A stretch of DNA of 64,000 bases, taken from NCBI RefSeq assembly GCF_000374045.1, contig NZ_KB893330.1, positions 9,394-73,393 of the forward strand, written 5' to 3'. A program made the position numbers and the translations under genes. This DNA is from Segetibacter koreensis DSM 18137 (GTDB taxonomy: Bacteria; Bacteroidota; Bacteroidia; Chitinophagales; Chitinophagaceae). Below, one piece after another: positions 1 to 9,971 of this stretch (positions are counted from its first letter, which is position 1; each line of letters opens with the position of its first letter). The notes under the pieces are model-generated. The model saw nothing but the letters and a program-made list of their open reading frames with translations, searched no databases and was not told the origin of the DNA.

Positions 1-1
1 C

Positions 2-1507
2 CAGCCAATAGAAACACCTTCAGAAGATTTCACACTCATCAATTATGATCTGGTGGTGTATTATAAAACCAGCAAGTGGATGGAAGAACTGGAAGATGTT
101 TTGGGAAAAGATGTATTTGAAAACTGCATGCGAAATTATTACCGCACCTGGAAATTTAAGCATCCTTATCCTGAAGATTTTAAACAAAGTATAGAACAAA
201 CCAGCAGAAGAAATCTTGACAGTATTTTTAATTTACTTCATACAACCGGGCCAATTTCTTCTGTCAAAAAAAAAACCATTAAACCTTCTTTGCTTTTTAA
301 TTTTAATGATTCCCCAAAGTATAATTATATAAATATTGCTCCTGCTATTGGTTATAATAGTTATGATAATATAATGGCAGGCGCGCTTATTCATAACTAT
401 ACCTTACCCTTTACAAAAGTTCAGTATGTTGGCGGTGCAATGTATGCTACCAGCTCAAAAAAGATAAATGGATTTGCCCACGTCTCCTATAATATTTATC
501 ACAAGGCTTATCATCTCAATACATCTTTAGGTTATATTTCCTATTCACAAAATGATTTTACAACGAGTGATAATAATAAATTAATTCTTCCTGTGAAGCG
601 TTGGACACCTTCGGTAAAAATCACCTTTTTTGATAAAGACGTCCATTCTTCCCGCCATTTTACTGCTCAATGGAAAACATTTTTATTAAATGAAGGCACA
701 CTAAATTTTAAAACAGTGTTCTCTCCTACTGATACAACAGACGTAGCAAGTGTCACTGACAATCATTCATACATCAATCGCTTGTCTTTCGTTATCAGTG
801 ATGACCGCATCTTATTTCCTTATAGTCTCAACGTATCTGCCGACCAGGGAAGAGATTTTGTAAGGGCTGGCCTGACTGCTAAATATTTTTTCAACTACCC
901 CGATGGAAAATCAGGAATGACTGCACGTTTTTTTGCAGGAAAATTTATGTACCTAAACCCAAAAAAAAATATTACAAGCTTTAATAATGAACGATATTTT
1001 TTAAATATAAGCGCACCCTCTGGCAACGAAGATTATACTTATAGCGATTATTTTATTGGAAGAAATGAATTTGATGGATGGAAAAGCCAGCAGGTAATGG
1101 AACGGGATGGTTTTTTTAAAGTCAATACCAACCTTTTAAGCAATAAGATTGGCAAATCTGATAATTGGATCATGAGTGTTAACCTTGCTTCAGACCTGCC
1201 TGACAATGTTAATCCATTGCGCATTTTGCCTATAACAATTCCAATAAAAATTTTTGCTGATGTAGGAACTTATGCTGAAGCATGGCGAGATAACCCTGCT
1301 TCGGGCCGTTTTATTTATGATGCCGGCATTCAGTTACCCCTCTTTAACTCATTTATAAATATCTATGTTCCTTTAATTTACTCAAAAGTTTTCCGGGACT
1401 ATTATAAAACTACCGTAACAGAAAAAAGGTTCCTAAAAACGATCTCATTTAATATTGATTTGCAAAAATTACAGTTGAAAAGCTTTGTAAAAGAAATTCC
1501 ATTATAA
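2..1507 (+). CDS. M1-family metallopeptidase, C-terminal part, with barrel-like C-terminal domain (5' partial)
   Basis: The frame is open from the window edge, so only the C-terminal 501 residues are seen; a GTG at 53 is an internal codon rather than a start. The first ~95 residues match the end of a gluzincin (M1) aminopeptidase: the helical YYKTSKWMEELEDVLG and NYYRTWKFKHPYPEDF stretches are typical of the region after the zinc site. The HExxH motif lies outside the window. From about residue 110 to the end the protein changes to short amphipathic strands rich in Tyr, Phe and Asn with polar turns, resembling an outer-membrane beta-barrel or a large beta-rich domain. Such long C-terminal regions occur in some Bacteroidota M1 proteins; the barrel reading is inference. 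The gene ends in a bidirectional hairpin shared with the convergent mutase gene. Confidence 0.75.
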   Translation, partial: QPIETPSEDFTLINYDLVVYYKTSKWMEELEDVLGKDVFENCMRNYYRTWKFKHPYPEDFKQSIEQTSRRNLDSIFNLLHTTGPISSVKKKTIKPSLLFNFNDSPKYNYINIAPAIGYNSYDNIMAGALIHNYTLPFTKVQYVGGAMYATSSKKINGFAHVSYNIYHKAYHLNTSLGYISYSQNDFTTSDNNKLILPVKRWTPSVKITFFDKDVHSSRHFTAQWKTFLLNEGTLNFKTVFSPTDTTDVASVTDNHSYINRLSFVISDDRILFPYSLNVSADQGRDFVRAGLTAKYFFNYPDGKSGMTARFFAGKFMYLNPKKNITSFNNERYFLNISAPSGNEDYTYSDYFIGRNEFDGWKSQQVMERDGFFKVNTNLLSNKIGKSDNWIMSVNLASDLPDNVNPLRILPITIPIKIFADVGTYAEAWRDNPASGRFIYDAGIQLPLFNSFINIYVPLIYSKVFRDYYKTTVTEKRFLKTISFNIDLQKLQLKSFVKEIPL

Positions 1508-1512
1508 ACCAA

Positions 1513-1547
1513 GGGAGGCTGTCTCACAACTAATGAGACAACCTCTC
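1513..1547. terminator. bidirectional hairpin terminator
   Basis: A 14-bp stem (1513-1526 with 1534-1547, twelve Watson-Crick pairs plus a G-T pair and one mismatch) closes a 7-base loop between two convergent genes. Confidence 0.7.
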
Positions 1548-1565
1548 TATGGATAAATAATTTGC

Positions 1566-3293
1566 TTATTTAAGTTTCAAATCTTTAATTATTGCCTGTA
1601 TTTTATCATCCATTTTCTTTTGAGTTTCTTCAAATTTTTCAACACTTTCAAGGTGGGTCTTCACGCTGAAATAAAATTTAATTTTTGGTTCTGTTCCGCT
1701 TGGTCTTGCAGATATTTTTGAACCATCTTCGAGTATGAACTGCAGCACATTGCTTTTTGGTAATTCTATATCCCAGACGTTTCCTGATTGAAGGTTTTTA
1801 CCAACCTTTGTCTGGTAGTCTAGTAATTGAACGACAGGAGTACCGGCAATAGTGGCTGGCGGATTTGCACGATATTCTTGCATCATCTCTGCAATTTCTT
1901 CTGCGCCACGCATACCTTTTTTTGTTATCGATATCAATGACTCTTTATAATAGCCGTATTGCACATATAAGTCCAGCAGTTTCTCAAACAAGCTGCGCCC
2001 CTTGTTTTTTTCATAAGCTGCCATTTCACAAAGTAGTGCAACTGCAGAAATTGCATCTTTGTCACGCAGTTGATCACCTATCATCAGTCCGTAACTTTCC
2101 TCACCGCCTATTATAAAATTTTCTTTGCCCAATTTTTCGGTTATCAATTCAGCTATCCATTTAAACCCTGTAAGAACATTATAACAGGTAACACCGTTTG
2201 CCGCAGCTATATCATCGATCAGGTTTGTAGTAACTATGGTTTTCACTACCATATCGTTCGGTTGAGCAATTCCTTTTGCCTTGCGTGCTTCGATCATGTA
2301 ATTAAAAGCAAGAACAGCAGTCTGGTTGCCATTCATTAGAACCCACTCTCCCTTAGGATTTTTTATGGCGATACCTACCCTATCACTATCTGGGTCAGTT
2401 CCCAATAAAATATCTGCATCCAGTTCCTTTGCTTTTTTGAGCCCTATGCTCATCGCTTCACTTTCTTCAGGATTTGGATAAACAACGGTAGGAAAATTAC
2501 CATCCGGGGTTGCCTGCTCTTCCACTATATGCACGTTGGTAAAACCAAAGCGTTCTAATACCTGAGGTACCAGGGTAATACCTGTACCATGTATGGGTGT
2601 ATAAACAATTTTAAGGTCTTTTTGTTTTTCTATTACTTCAGGGTAAATGCTTAAACTTTTTACCATATCAACAAAAGCCTCATCCATGCCCTTGCCCAGT
2701 ATGGAGATATTGGCTTCACCCCCACTCCATTGCACTTCATCTACGCTGGTAATAGCATCTACTTCTTCAATCACGTTTTTATCGTGTGGCGGTACCAGTT
2801 GTCCTCCATCGTTCCAATACGCTTTGTACCCGTTGTATTCTTTAGGATTGTGCGAAGCGGTAAGTACAAGGCCCGCATGGCAATTCAAATGGCGAATGGT
2901 AAAAGACAATTCAGGCGTCGGTCTCAGATCTTCAAACAAATAGACTTTAATGCCGTTTGCAGCAAAAACATTTGCTGCAGTCTCGGCAAAATACCGGCTG
3001 TTGTTTCTGCAATCATGTGCAATTGCTACTTTTATTTCAGCATTTCCATACACTTTTTTCAGGTAGTTGGCAAAGCCCTGTGTCGCCATTCCTACTGTAA
3101 ATTTATTCATCCGGTTTGTGCCTACGCCCATAATTCCCCGAAGGCCACCAGTACCAAATTCAAGATTACGATAAAATGATTCTGCAAGTTCATCAGGAGA
3201 AGAGGATTGCATACGTTTTATTTCCTCTTTAGTCTCCTGGTCATAATTACCATTCAACCATACATTTACTTTTTCTAAGATAGCAGCGTCCAT
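1566..3293 (-). CDS. phospho-sugar mutase (phosphoglucomutase/phosphomannomutase)
   Basis: This is a cytoplasmic alpha-D-phosphohexomutase that interconverts hexose 1- and 6-phosphates through a phosphoserine enzyme. All four hallmark motifs are present: the catalytic serine loop TASHNP (Ser147), the metal loop GTDPDSDR, the sugar-binding loop GGEESYG and the phosphate-binding loop RPSGTEPK near the C-terminus. The length of 575 residues fits the long phosphoglucomutase subgroup common in Bacteroidota and Firmicutes rather than the ~460-residue AlgC/GlmM types. It is transcribed alone, convergent with the M1 peptidase gene. Whether glucose, mannose or both are preferred cannot be told from sequence. 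Confidence 0.93.
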   Translation of the reverse strand: MDAAILEKVNVWLNGNYDQETKEEIKRMQSSSPDELAESFYRNLEFGTGGLRGIMGVGTNRMNKFTVGMATQGFANYLKKVYGNAEIKVAIAHDCRNNSRYFAETAANVFAANGIKVYLFEDLRPTPELSFTIRHLNCHAGLVLTASHNPKEYNGYKAYWNDGGQLVPPHDKNVIEEVDAITSVDEVQWSGGEANISILGKGMDEAFVDMVKSLSIYPEVIEKQKDLKIVYTPIHGTGITLVPQVLERFGFTNVHIVEEQATPDGNFPTVVYPNPEESEAMSIGLKKAKELDADILLGTDPDSDRVGIAIKNPKGEWVLMNGNQTAVLAFNYMIEARKAKGIAQPNDMVVKTIVTTNLIDDIAAANGVTCYNVLTGFKWIAELITEKLGKENFIIGGEESYGLMIGDQLRDKDAISAVALLCEMAAYEKNKGRSLFEKLLDLYVQYGYYKESLISITKKGMRGAEEIAEMMQEYRANPPATIAGTPVVQLLDYQTKVGKNLQSGNVWDIELPKSNVLQFILEDGSKISARPSGTEPKIKFYFSVKTHLESVEKFEETQKKMDDKIQAIIKDLKLK

Positions 3294-3453
3294 ATGTTTT
3301 AGCTTTTATTGAAAATACATAATTATAGTACCAGCTTTTGTAACTCCGGTTAATCATCCTTGCGACGCTCCGTTTATCACAACAACAACATCAACCGTTT
3401 TTTAAGCAAGTTTAAGAATTTTTAACGATTAAAACCTTCAAAAATAAACTCTA

Positions 3454-4521
3454 ATGTATTTAAACCCGTACGTTTGGCAAATGAAGAATGCCCTTATGCT
3501 CAAAAAATACGCTTTAAGTATATATGTGTTCATTATTTCATTTTCCCCATTATGCATAGCGGCGCAAAATATAGAGAAATTAGAATCTCCTCTTTCCTTT
3601 CACCAAAAAGATTCGGTTACTTATTTAACTCCCCACCCATCAACTGAAAATTTTCAAAATTCAACATACCATTCAACACAAAACAGGATCAAGATAATTG
3701 CGGCTACTAATATTATTGGTTACGGCGCGGCCATGGCTGGTTTGTATAGCGACTGGTACAGCAACTACCCACAGACTCATTTTCATTTTTTCAATGATAA
3801 CCACGAGTGGAAACAGGTAGATAAAGTTGGTCATGCCTATAGTGCTTACGTTGAAAGTAATGGCAGTATGGAACTGTGGCGTTGGGCAGGAATGAAACGG
3901 AAACAACGTATTTGGATAGGAGGATTAAGTGGTATCGCTTACCAGACAGTAATTGAAACGCTTGATGGATTTAGTTCACAATGGGGCTGGAGCTGGGGAG
4001 ACTTTGGGGCAAATGTTTTCGGGAGTGGATTGGTAATAAGCCAGGAGCTTGCGTGGAATGATCAACGAATTCATATGAAATTTTCAACGCATAAAAAAAA
4101 TTATGGCTCTCCTGACTTCAATCAACGGGCAGATCAATTGTATGGAAAAACGTTTGGCGAACGCCTCATAAAAGATTACAATGCACAAACGTATTGGCTA
4201 AGTGCCAACCTAAAATCTTTTATGCCTGCAAGCAATCTGCCTTCGTGGTTAAATATAGCGGTGGGATATGGTGCTGATGGAATGTTTGGTGCAGTATCTA
4301 ATGTAGGAAAAGATGAACGTGGCGATATAAATTTTGACCGCAGAGACGTTACCCGATATAGGCAATACTATATTTCGCCTGATATTGATCTTACTAAAAT
4401 TAAAACGCGTCACACTTTGGTAAGGCTAGCATTGGTTGCACTTAACTGTTTTAAGTTTCCTGCACCGTCGTTAGAATATAACTCTAAAGGACAACTTGCC
4501 TTTCATTTTATTCATTTTTAG
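3454..4521 (+). CDS. DUF2279 family putative exported protein
   Basis: The protein resembles the DUF2279 (YfiM-like) family, whose function is unknown. An N-terminal hydrophobic segment (about residues 16-37, ending ...CIAAQN) looks like a signal peptide. The core has the family features: a WKQVDKVGHAYSAY stretch, aromatic helices around GIAYQTVIETLDGF, and a SSQWGWSWGDFGANVFGSG motif. The C-terminal third (NIAVGYGADGMFG onward) suggests a beta-rich or membrane-facing end. Three in-frame ATGs (3454, 3481, 3496) are possible; the one at 3481 or 3496 would give a more usual signal peptide, so the true start may be up to 42 bases downstream. It stands alone. Confidence 0.75.
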   Translation: MYLNPYVWQMKNALMLKKYALSIYVFIISFSPLCIAAQNIEKLESPLSFHQKDSVTYLTPHPSTENFQNSTYHSTQNRIKIIAATNIIGYGAAMAGLYSDWYSNYPQTHFHFFNDNHEWKQVDKVGHAYSAYVESNGSMELWRWAGMKRKQRIWIGGLSGIAYQTVIETLDGFSSQWGWSWGDFGANVFGSGLVISQELAWNDQRIHMKFSTHKKNYGSPDFNQRADQLYGKTFGERLIKDYNAQTYWLSANLKSFMPASNLPSWLNIAVGYGADGMFGAVSNVGKDERGDINFDRRDVTRYRQYYISPDIDLTKIKTRHTLVRLALVALNCFKFPAPSLEYNSKGQLAFHFIHF

Positions 4522-4699
4522 TGTTTTATTAAATAAAAACATTTGTGCCGGCATCAATTTTCAACATTTTATGTTTATTTGTACAAGATATTAAAGTATG
4601 CAAAACATAGTTATGGTGAGACTACTATATTAGTAGCTTCATAATCACTTTATTTAAAAATATTACTATAGCCAGTAGCTTTTACAAGACTTTTCATAC

Positions 4700-6100
4700 A
4701 TGATAGAACTGATAGGCCACTTTCATCCTTTACTTGTGCATTTACCCCTTGGTATTTTAATGGTTGCTTTACTGCTTCAATGGCTAGCAGGCAAAGAAAA
4801 ATATGCATCGGTTAAGGAGGCAGTGCCTGTAGTTTTATTGTGGGGCTCGATAACCGCACTTCTTTCCTGCATAACAGGCTATTTTTTAAGTATAAGTGAC
4901 GATTATGACAAATCATTAGTAAACTGGCACATGTGGATGGCCATAGCAGTTGTACTTACCTCTGCAATATTATATGCAAAAGAAAAAAATCCTGCATTTG
5001 AGGTTCCTAAAAGATTACTGTCATTGGGGCTTTTAGGGTTGCTCCTGGTAACGGGCCACCTGGGAGGCTCATTAACACATGGCTCTGATTATCTTACCAA
5101 ACCATTTTTGAGAATTCTGGGTGATGACACTACTGCAAACACAGCTATCAAACCACTTCCAAACGTGCAGGAAGCACTGGCTTACAATGATGTAGTAAAA
5201 CCAATTTTGCAAACCAAATGTTACTCGTGCCACAACTCCAACAAACAAAAGGGCCGTCTTAGAATGGATGATATTAAGCTACTGATGAAAGGAGGTAAAA
5301 ATGGTAAAATAATTGATTTGAACAATGCTGATTCAAGCGAAATGATAAAACGCATGCTATTGCCTGTGGATGACGAGCACCATATGCCGCCAAAAGAAAA
5401 ACCGCAGCCAACAGAAAACCAGGTTGCGCTGCTTCACTGGTGGATAAGCAATCAGGCAGACTTTACTAAAAAAGTAAAGGAGCTTAATCAAACTGTAAAA
5501 ATAAAGCCAATACTGCTTGCACTGGAAAGTCCCGTGATCATTAAAAAAGAATCAACCGATATACCTGTAGCAGCCGTTGAAAAAGCAGATAATAAAGTAA
5601 TTGAACAGCTGACACAAAAAGGCTTTTTGGTTTTACCAGTGACTCAAAACAGCAATTATCTTATGGCGTCTTTCGAAGAAGATACTGTGGTGAGTAAAGA
5701 AGATATGCAGTTATTACAAAAATTAAAAAAGCAATTGATTTGGCTAAAAATTAATACTACTATTCAAAAAGAGGCGCTTCTGCAACTTCCTCAGTTGACT
5801 AACATTATAAAACTAAATCTCTCAAAAACAAATATTACCGATAAAGAAGCAGCCGCTTTACAGTCTCTGGATAGCCTTCATTATTTAAACATGGTAGGCA
5901 CAAAAGTTACTGCTGAGGGTATAATGCCACTAAAGAAATTGAAGTCTCTTCATTCTTTATTTTTATATGAAACTAATATTTCGAGGGACGATTTTAAAAA
6001 ACTAAAGCTCTCTTTTGTTAAAACACAAATCGATTCGGGCAATTATTTTGTTCCTACCCTTGTGACGGATACAACAATTGTAAAGGAGAAAAAGAAATAA
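4700..6100 (+). CDS. DUF2231 membrane domain fused to planctomycete-type cytochrome c and LRR-like tail
   Basis: This is a membrane-anchored heme protein of unknown role. Residues 1-~130 form a DUF2231-type region with about four hydrophobic segments and a histidine-rich start (GHFHPLLVHLP, H8, H10, H14) that could ligate heme. A heme c attachment motif CYSCH follows at residues 174-178 within a planctomycete cytochrome c-like domain that ends around HHMPPKEKPQP. A charged linker (about 270-310) leads to a C-terminal leucine-rich-repeat-like domain with LNLSKTNITDKEAAAL and similar repeats. The protein is probably in the inner membrane with heme and repeats in the periplasm. It has no electron-transfer partner beside it. 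The domain order is seen directly; the function is not known. Confidence 0.82.
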   Translation: MIELIGHFHPLLVHLPLGILMVALLLQWLAGKEKYASVKEAVPVVLLWGSITALLSCITGYFLSISDDYDKSLVNWHMWMAIAVVLTSAILYAKEKNPAFEVPKRLLSLGLLGLLLVTGHLGGSLTHGSDYLTKPFLRILGDDTTANTAIKPLPNVQEALAYNDVVKPILQTKCYSCHNSNKQKGRLRMDDIKLLMKGGKNGKIIDLNNADSSEMIKRMLLPVDDEHHMPPKEKPQPTENQVALLHWWISNQADFTKKVKELNQTVKIKPILLALESPVIIKKESTDIPVAAVEKADNKVIEQLTQKGFLVLPVTQNSNYLMASFEEDTVVSKEDMQLLQKLKKQLIWLKINTTIQKEALLQLPQLTNIIKLNLSKTNITDKEAAALQSLDSLHYLNMVGTKVTAEGIMPLKKLKSLHSLFLYETNISRDDFKKLKLSFVKTQIDSGNYFVPTLVTDTTIVKEKKK

Positions 6101-6173
6101 CCGGAGAGGAAATACTACGCTAGATTATTCTGCAGAGAGATGAGTATGAATAATAGAGTTGTTGTATGCTATG

Positions 6174-7196
6174 TCAGTTTTTATTTGCAGATGTCGACTT
6201 GCGTATTATGAATTCAGGCTCAAGATTTACTTCACTTATCGGCAAGCGCTTTTCAATATGTTCTAATAAAATTTTTGTTGCTAATTGTCCCATTTGTTCT
6301 AATGGTTGTTTTATATGAGTGACAGGGGAATAAAACAGATCAGCGGCATCTGATTCATCAAATGATATCAGGGCTAAATCATCGGGAACTTTAAGGGGAA
6401 GATTGACGATGTATTTTAGCCCATAAATGGACAGGTAGTTTGAAGCAAATAAGATGACTTCCACAGGCTCCTGCAATCCTGTTAATTCATCAATCGCCTT
6501 TTCTACTGCTTCCTTTGAGCTGTTTATGCCTACTTCTTTTATCCATGTTTGCATAACTGTTACATTGTTTTCCTCAATAGCCGCTGCATAGCCCCGTTTG
6601 CGTTCCTGGAAATGAAAAAGGGAACTTTTAAAAGTGATAAGACCGATTCGTTTATAACCTTTGTCAATAACATGTTTTACTAAAGTATATGCAGCTTTAT
6701 AATTATCTATTGCTACATAATTTGCTTTTATTTCAGGAAAATAACGGTCAATAAGTACAAAAGGAATTTCGTTTTCCTGTAGAAAAATTAATTGAGATAA
6801 TGAGTCTTCTGCAGGTGCCAGAATGAAACCGTCAACCTGGTGATTAAGCAGGATATTCGTTAATTTCAATGATTTTTCTGCATTTTCGTCTGAACTGCCA
6901 AAGATGACAGTATAATTATATTTTTCTGCTTCGTCTTCTATAATTCGTGCCAGGCTTGACCAAAAAGTATTTGAAATATCTGCTACTATCAGTCCAATTA
7001 TAAAAGTCCTATTCGTCTTCAGGCTTCTAGCAATCTGGTTTGTTCTGTAGTTTAATTCTTTTGCAGCATCTTTTATTTTTTCAGTAACTTCTTTGCCTAT
7101 TCTGCCTATATTTTTATTATTTAAAACATAAGAAACAAGGGCGGTTGAAACTCCCACTTTTTGAGCAATATCTTTCAGAGAAACTTTTTTCTTCAT
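6174..7196 (-). CDS. LacI family transcriptional regulator
   Basis: A DNA-binding LacI/PurR-type regulator. The start at 7196 is chosen because MKKKVSLKDIAQKVGVSTAL begins the canonical LacI helix-turn-helix immediately; a longer frame upstream adds only 14 unlikely residues. The hinge region (NYRTNQIARSLKT) follows, then a periplasmic-binding-protein-like effector domain from about residue 60 (FIIGLIVADISNTFWSSLA) to the end. The effector is presumably a sugar, but no sugar operon adjoins it: its neighbours are a cytochrome fusion and an ABC permease. Its target may be remote. Palindromes with the central CG typical of LacI-family operators occur at 10241 and 50927, but a link is only speculative. 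Confidence 0.93.
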   Translation of the reverse strand: MKKKVSLKDIAQKVGVSTALVSYVLNNKNIGRIGKEVTEKIKDAAKELNYRTNQIARSLKTNRTFIIGLIVADISNTFWSSLARIIEDEAEKYNYTVIFGSSDENAEKSLKLTNILLNHQVDGFILAPAEDSLSQLIFLQENEIPFVLIDRYFPEIKANYVAIDNYKAAYTLVKHVIDKGYKRIGLITFKSSLFHFQERKRGYAAAIEENNVTVMQTWIKEVGINSSKEAVEKAIDELTGLQEPVEVILFASNYLSIYGLKYIVNLPLKVPDDLALISFDESDAADLFYSPVTHIKQPLEQMGQLATKILLEHIEKRLPISEVNLEPEFIIRKSTSANKN

Positions 7197-7302
7197 AATA
7201 CAACAACCAGGTTTAAATGGGAAGAATAGAAAAAGCAAATGTAACTCCAGTATCTTATGTCACACCTATTAAATACCGCTTCTGCAAGAGGAGTATTTTG
7301 GG

Positions 7303-8583
7303 TCATTCATATCGCAGAGCGACGATGGGATCTAGTTTAGACGCTTTGATAGCGGGCCACAAACCGGCGGTAAGTCCAACGATACTACAAATAATTATTC
7401 CGGTAAAAACCCAGCCCCATGGCACGACGAAGCCAGTCCCTAATACCATTGAGAAGACATTCCCCACCAAGACACCGAGCACAATTCCAAAAATGGCTCC
7501 TAACAAGCTTATTATGATAGATTCAAATAAAAACTGATTGCGTATACTACTCCTGGTGCCTCCCAGTGCCTTGATTAAACCAACCTCTTTTGTTCTTTCA
7601 GTTACTGCTACCAGCATTATATTCATCAATCCGATTGCGGCACCTATAAGTGTTATTAAGCCAATAGCGCCTGCAGAACCCGATATGCTTCCCAACAGGC
7701 CAATCATTGTTTCGGCCACTGCATCACTTTTGTCAATATAAAAATTATCATTATCTTTTATATCCATTCTGCGTATTGCTCTGAAAGTACCGGTAGCCTC
7801 ACCAATTGCCGGGTCAAGTTGCGTAACATCATTTACCATAACATTAATTGTATAAGAAACAGCGGCATTTGGCAAACGACGAACATTGTTATAACTGGTT
7901 ATCGCCACTTTATCCATTCGCATAAATACACTTGTGCCTTTTGGATTAAGCAAGCCAATTACCCGGTAAGGGATATTGGCAATTCTTATTATTTTGTCTA
8001 CCGAGCTTTCAGGATTTTTAGGGAACAGCTTTTTTGCAATATCGCTTCCTAGCAGGCAAACATTTCGGCCAGTTTCTACATCGAGTTTACTGAAGTTTCT
8101 TCCTGAGTGCAAAGAATAGCCGTTGATTAATAAAAAGTTTTCGTCACCTCCATTAACCTGCACTTCAGGATTTGTTTCCTTGTTTCCGTACTTAGCAATC
8201 AAAGACCTCGGGCCACCCAACTGGATGCCGACATAGGATGGAAACCGGTAATTTTGCTTAAATAATTTTGCCTGGGTATAAGTTATCGGTTGACCTGCGT
8301 TAGAATTTTTATCCCTCCTTGCACCTCTTTTAACCTGCGATACCCGACTGCTTCCCGGTCCTATACGTATATTTCTTTCTTTATATCGAATGGTAAATGC
8401 ATTCGCACCTAAAGTTGAAAAGCTTTCTTTCAGGCTCTGATTCATAGCCTGTATTGCAGTGATAATACCAATCAATGCCATTATGCCAAAAGCAATAATT
8501 GCAACAGTAATACCGGTGCGCAATTTATTACTGCGAACAGTACGGGAGGCCAGCGCGAAAATATCAGCGTATTTCATGCGCAT
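7303..8583 (-). CDS. MacB/FtsX-type ABC transporter permease
   Basis: An inner-membrane permease of the MacB/LolC type. There is one N-terminal transmembrane helix (about residues 20-45, KLRTGITVAIIAFGIMALIG), a large periplasmic core domain (about 46-285) and an FtsX domain with three C-terminal helices (about 295-420). The loop VTERTKEVGLIKALG between the first and second C-terminal helices is the conserved coupling sequence. The 426-residue length is normal for the 4-TM subclass. No matching LolD/MacB-type ATPase lies next to it, so the partner must be elsewhere; the ATPase at 41404 belongs to a different subtype. Substrate unknown: lipoproteins, peptides or antibiotics are possible. Confidence 0.88.
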   Translation of the reverse strand: MRMKYADIFALASRTVRSNKLRTGITVAIIAFGIMALIGIITAIQAMNQSLKESFSTLGANAFTIRYKERNIRIGPGSSRVSQVKRGARRDKNSNAGQPITYTQAKLFKQNYRFPSYVGIQLGGPRSLIAKYGNKETNPEVQVNGGDENFLLINGYSLHSGRNFSKLDVETGRNVCLLGSDIAKKLFPKNPESSVDKIIRIANIPYRVIGLLNPKGTSVFMRMDKVAITSYNNVRRLPNAAVSYTINVMVNDVTQLDPAIGEATGTFRAIRRMDIKDNDNFYIDKSDAVAETMIGLLGSISGSAGAIGLITLIGAAIGLMNIMLVAVTERTKEVGLIKALGGTRSSIRNQFLFESIIISLLGAIFGIVLGVLVGNVFSMVLGTGFVVPWGWVFTGIIICSIVGLTAGLWPAIKASKLDPIVALRYE

Positions 8584-8762
8584 TGTAACAAAAATTGGAA
8601 GTAAGCAATTTGAAAGATTTGAAAATGACGCCTTTTAAAATTATTAAATGCCAGGGTTGACTGCAGGATTTGCAATCAAAAAAGGAACTTTATGATCAAT
8701 ACAAAAGATCTTTCACCTCATTTCCCTTAGTTCAAATAATCATATGCATTTTATAAAGCCAA

Positions 8763-9971
8763 TTATAATATATCATTCAAAATCTCGTGACCCATTTTAT
8801 CGCGTTTGGTTTGGAGGTACTTCTCATTGTGCGGGTTTGACTTGACTTCAATAGGGATAATATCAACTATTTCTAAACCATATCCTTTCAACCCTGCTCG
8901 TTTTTTCGGATTGTTGCTCATCAATCTTAACCTGGTAACTTCAAGGTGTCTCAAAATCTGGGCACCCACTCCATAATCTCTTTCATCTGTTCCAAACCCA
9001 AGATGTATGTTGGCCTGCACAGTGTCCATCCCTTGTTCCTGCAGTTTATATGCTTTCAATTTATTTACAAGGCCTATTCCCCTTCCTTCCTGGTTCATAT
9101 ATAAAATGATCCCCTTACCCTCCTGCTCTACCATTTGCATCGCTTTGTGCAATTGTTCCCCACAATCACATCTCAGGCTTCCTAAAATATCGCCGGTGAA
9201 GCAACTGCTATGTACGCGTGTGAGTACTGGCTCACCTTTTTGCCATTCTCCTTTTATTAATGCAAGATGTTCTCTTCCCGTACTTTTTTCTTTAAAAGCC
9301 ACCAGTTTAAAATTTCCATATTTCGTGGGCATTTCAACCCTGACGATCTCTTCAATCAAAGAATCCCTTTTAAGCCTGTACTCAATTAAATCTTTTATTG
9401 AAATAATTTTTAAATTAAACTTTTGCGCTATCTCCTGCAACTGCGGCAGTCTTGCCATGGTTCCGTCCTCACTCATAATTTCTACCAATACTCCTGCAGG
9501 CTCAAACCCGGCCAGCCGTGCTAAATCAATAGCAGCCTCGGTGTGGCCTGTCCTCCTTAGTACGCCACCTTTTTTTGCCCGTAACGGAAAAATATGTCCT
9601 GGCCGTCCTAAATCTGCCGGCATTGTATTACGATCTATTAATGCGAGTATTGTTTTCGCCCTGTCATGGGCAGATATACCGGTAGTACAACCATGACCTA
9701 ATAAGTCAACAGAAACAGTAAAAGGGGTTTCGTGTAAAGAAGTGTTGCTATTAACCATAAGATCGAGTGCCAGTTCATCGCAACGGTCTTCTACAAGAGG
9801 AGCACAAATTAATCCACGACCCTCTTTGCTCATAAAATTTATAACTTCGGGCGTCACCATTCTTGCTGCGATTATAAAATCACCTTCATTCTCCCTATCC
9901 TCATCATCAACTACAATGACCATTTTTCCTGCCTGTATATCTTCAATAGCACTTTCAATAGAATCTAACAT
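8763..9971 (-). CDS. ribBA: bifunctional 3,4-dihydroxy-2-butanone 4-phosphate synthase / GTP cyclohydrolase II
   Basis: Catalyses the two entry reactions of riboflavin synthesis: ribulose 5-phosphate to dihydroxybutanone phosphate, and GTP to the pyrimidine precursor. The N-terminal half is RibB, with the acidic loop [11 protein letters not shown] and the [13 protein letters not shown] motif; the C-terminal half (from about residue 205) is RibA with zinc ligands in [17 protein letters not shown] and the [10 protein letters not shown] loop. I place the start at 9971 ([12 protein letters not shown]) because the family normally begins there; an ATG at 9980 adds three residues. No FMN riboswitch is visible upstream and no other rib genes adjoin, so it is scattered from the rest of the pathway. 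Confidence 0.96.
   Translation of the reverse strand: MLDSIESAIEDIQAGKMVIVVDDEDRENEGDFIIAARMVTPEVINFMSKEGRGLICAPLVEDRCDELALDLMVNSNTSLHETPFTVSVDLLGHGCTTGISAHDRAKTILALIDRNTMPADLGRPGHIFPLRAKKGGVLRRTGHTEAAIDLARLAGFEPAGVLVEIMSEDGTMARLPQLQEIAQKFNLKIISIKDLIEYRLKRDSLIEEIVRVEMPTKYGNFKLVAFKEKSTGREHLALIKGEWQKGEPVLTRVHSSCFTGDILGSLRCDCGEQLHKAMQMVEQEGKGIILYMNQEGRGIGLVNKLKAYKLQEQGMDTVQANIHLGFGTDERDYGVGAQILRHLEVTRLRLMSNNPKKRAGLKGYGLEIVDIIPIEVKSNPHNEKYLQTKRDKMGHEILNDIL

Noticed and set aside
2647-3179. Open frames of 98 and 149 codons antisense to the phosphohexomutase gene
   Set aside because: Fully covered by the mutase coding sequence and without any family resemblance.
9007-9696. A 229-codon open frame antisense to ribBA
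   Set aside because: It lies completely within a gene with strong family motifs, its product is low-complexity and Ser/Cys/Ile-rich, and it has no recognisable domain; a shadow of codon bias on the other strand.
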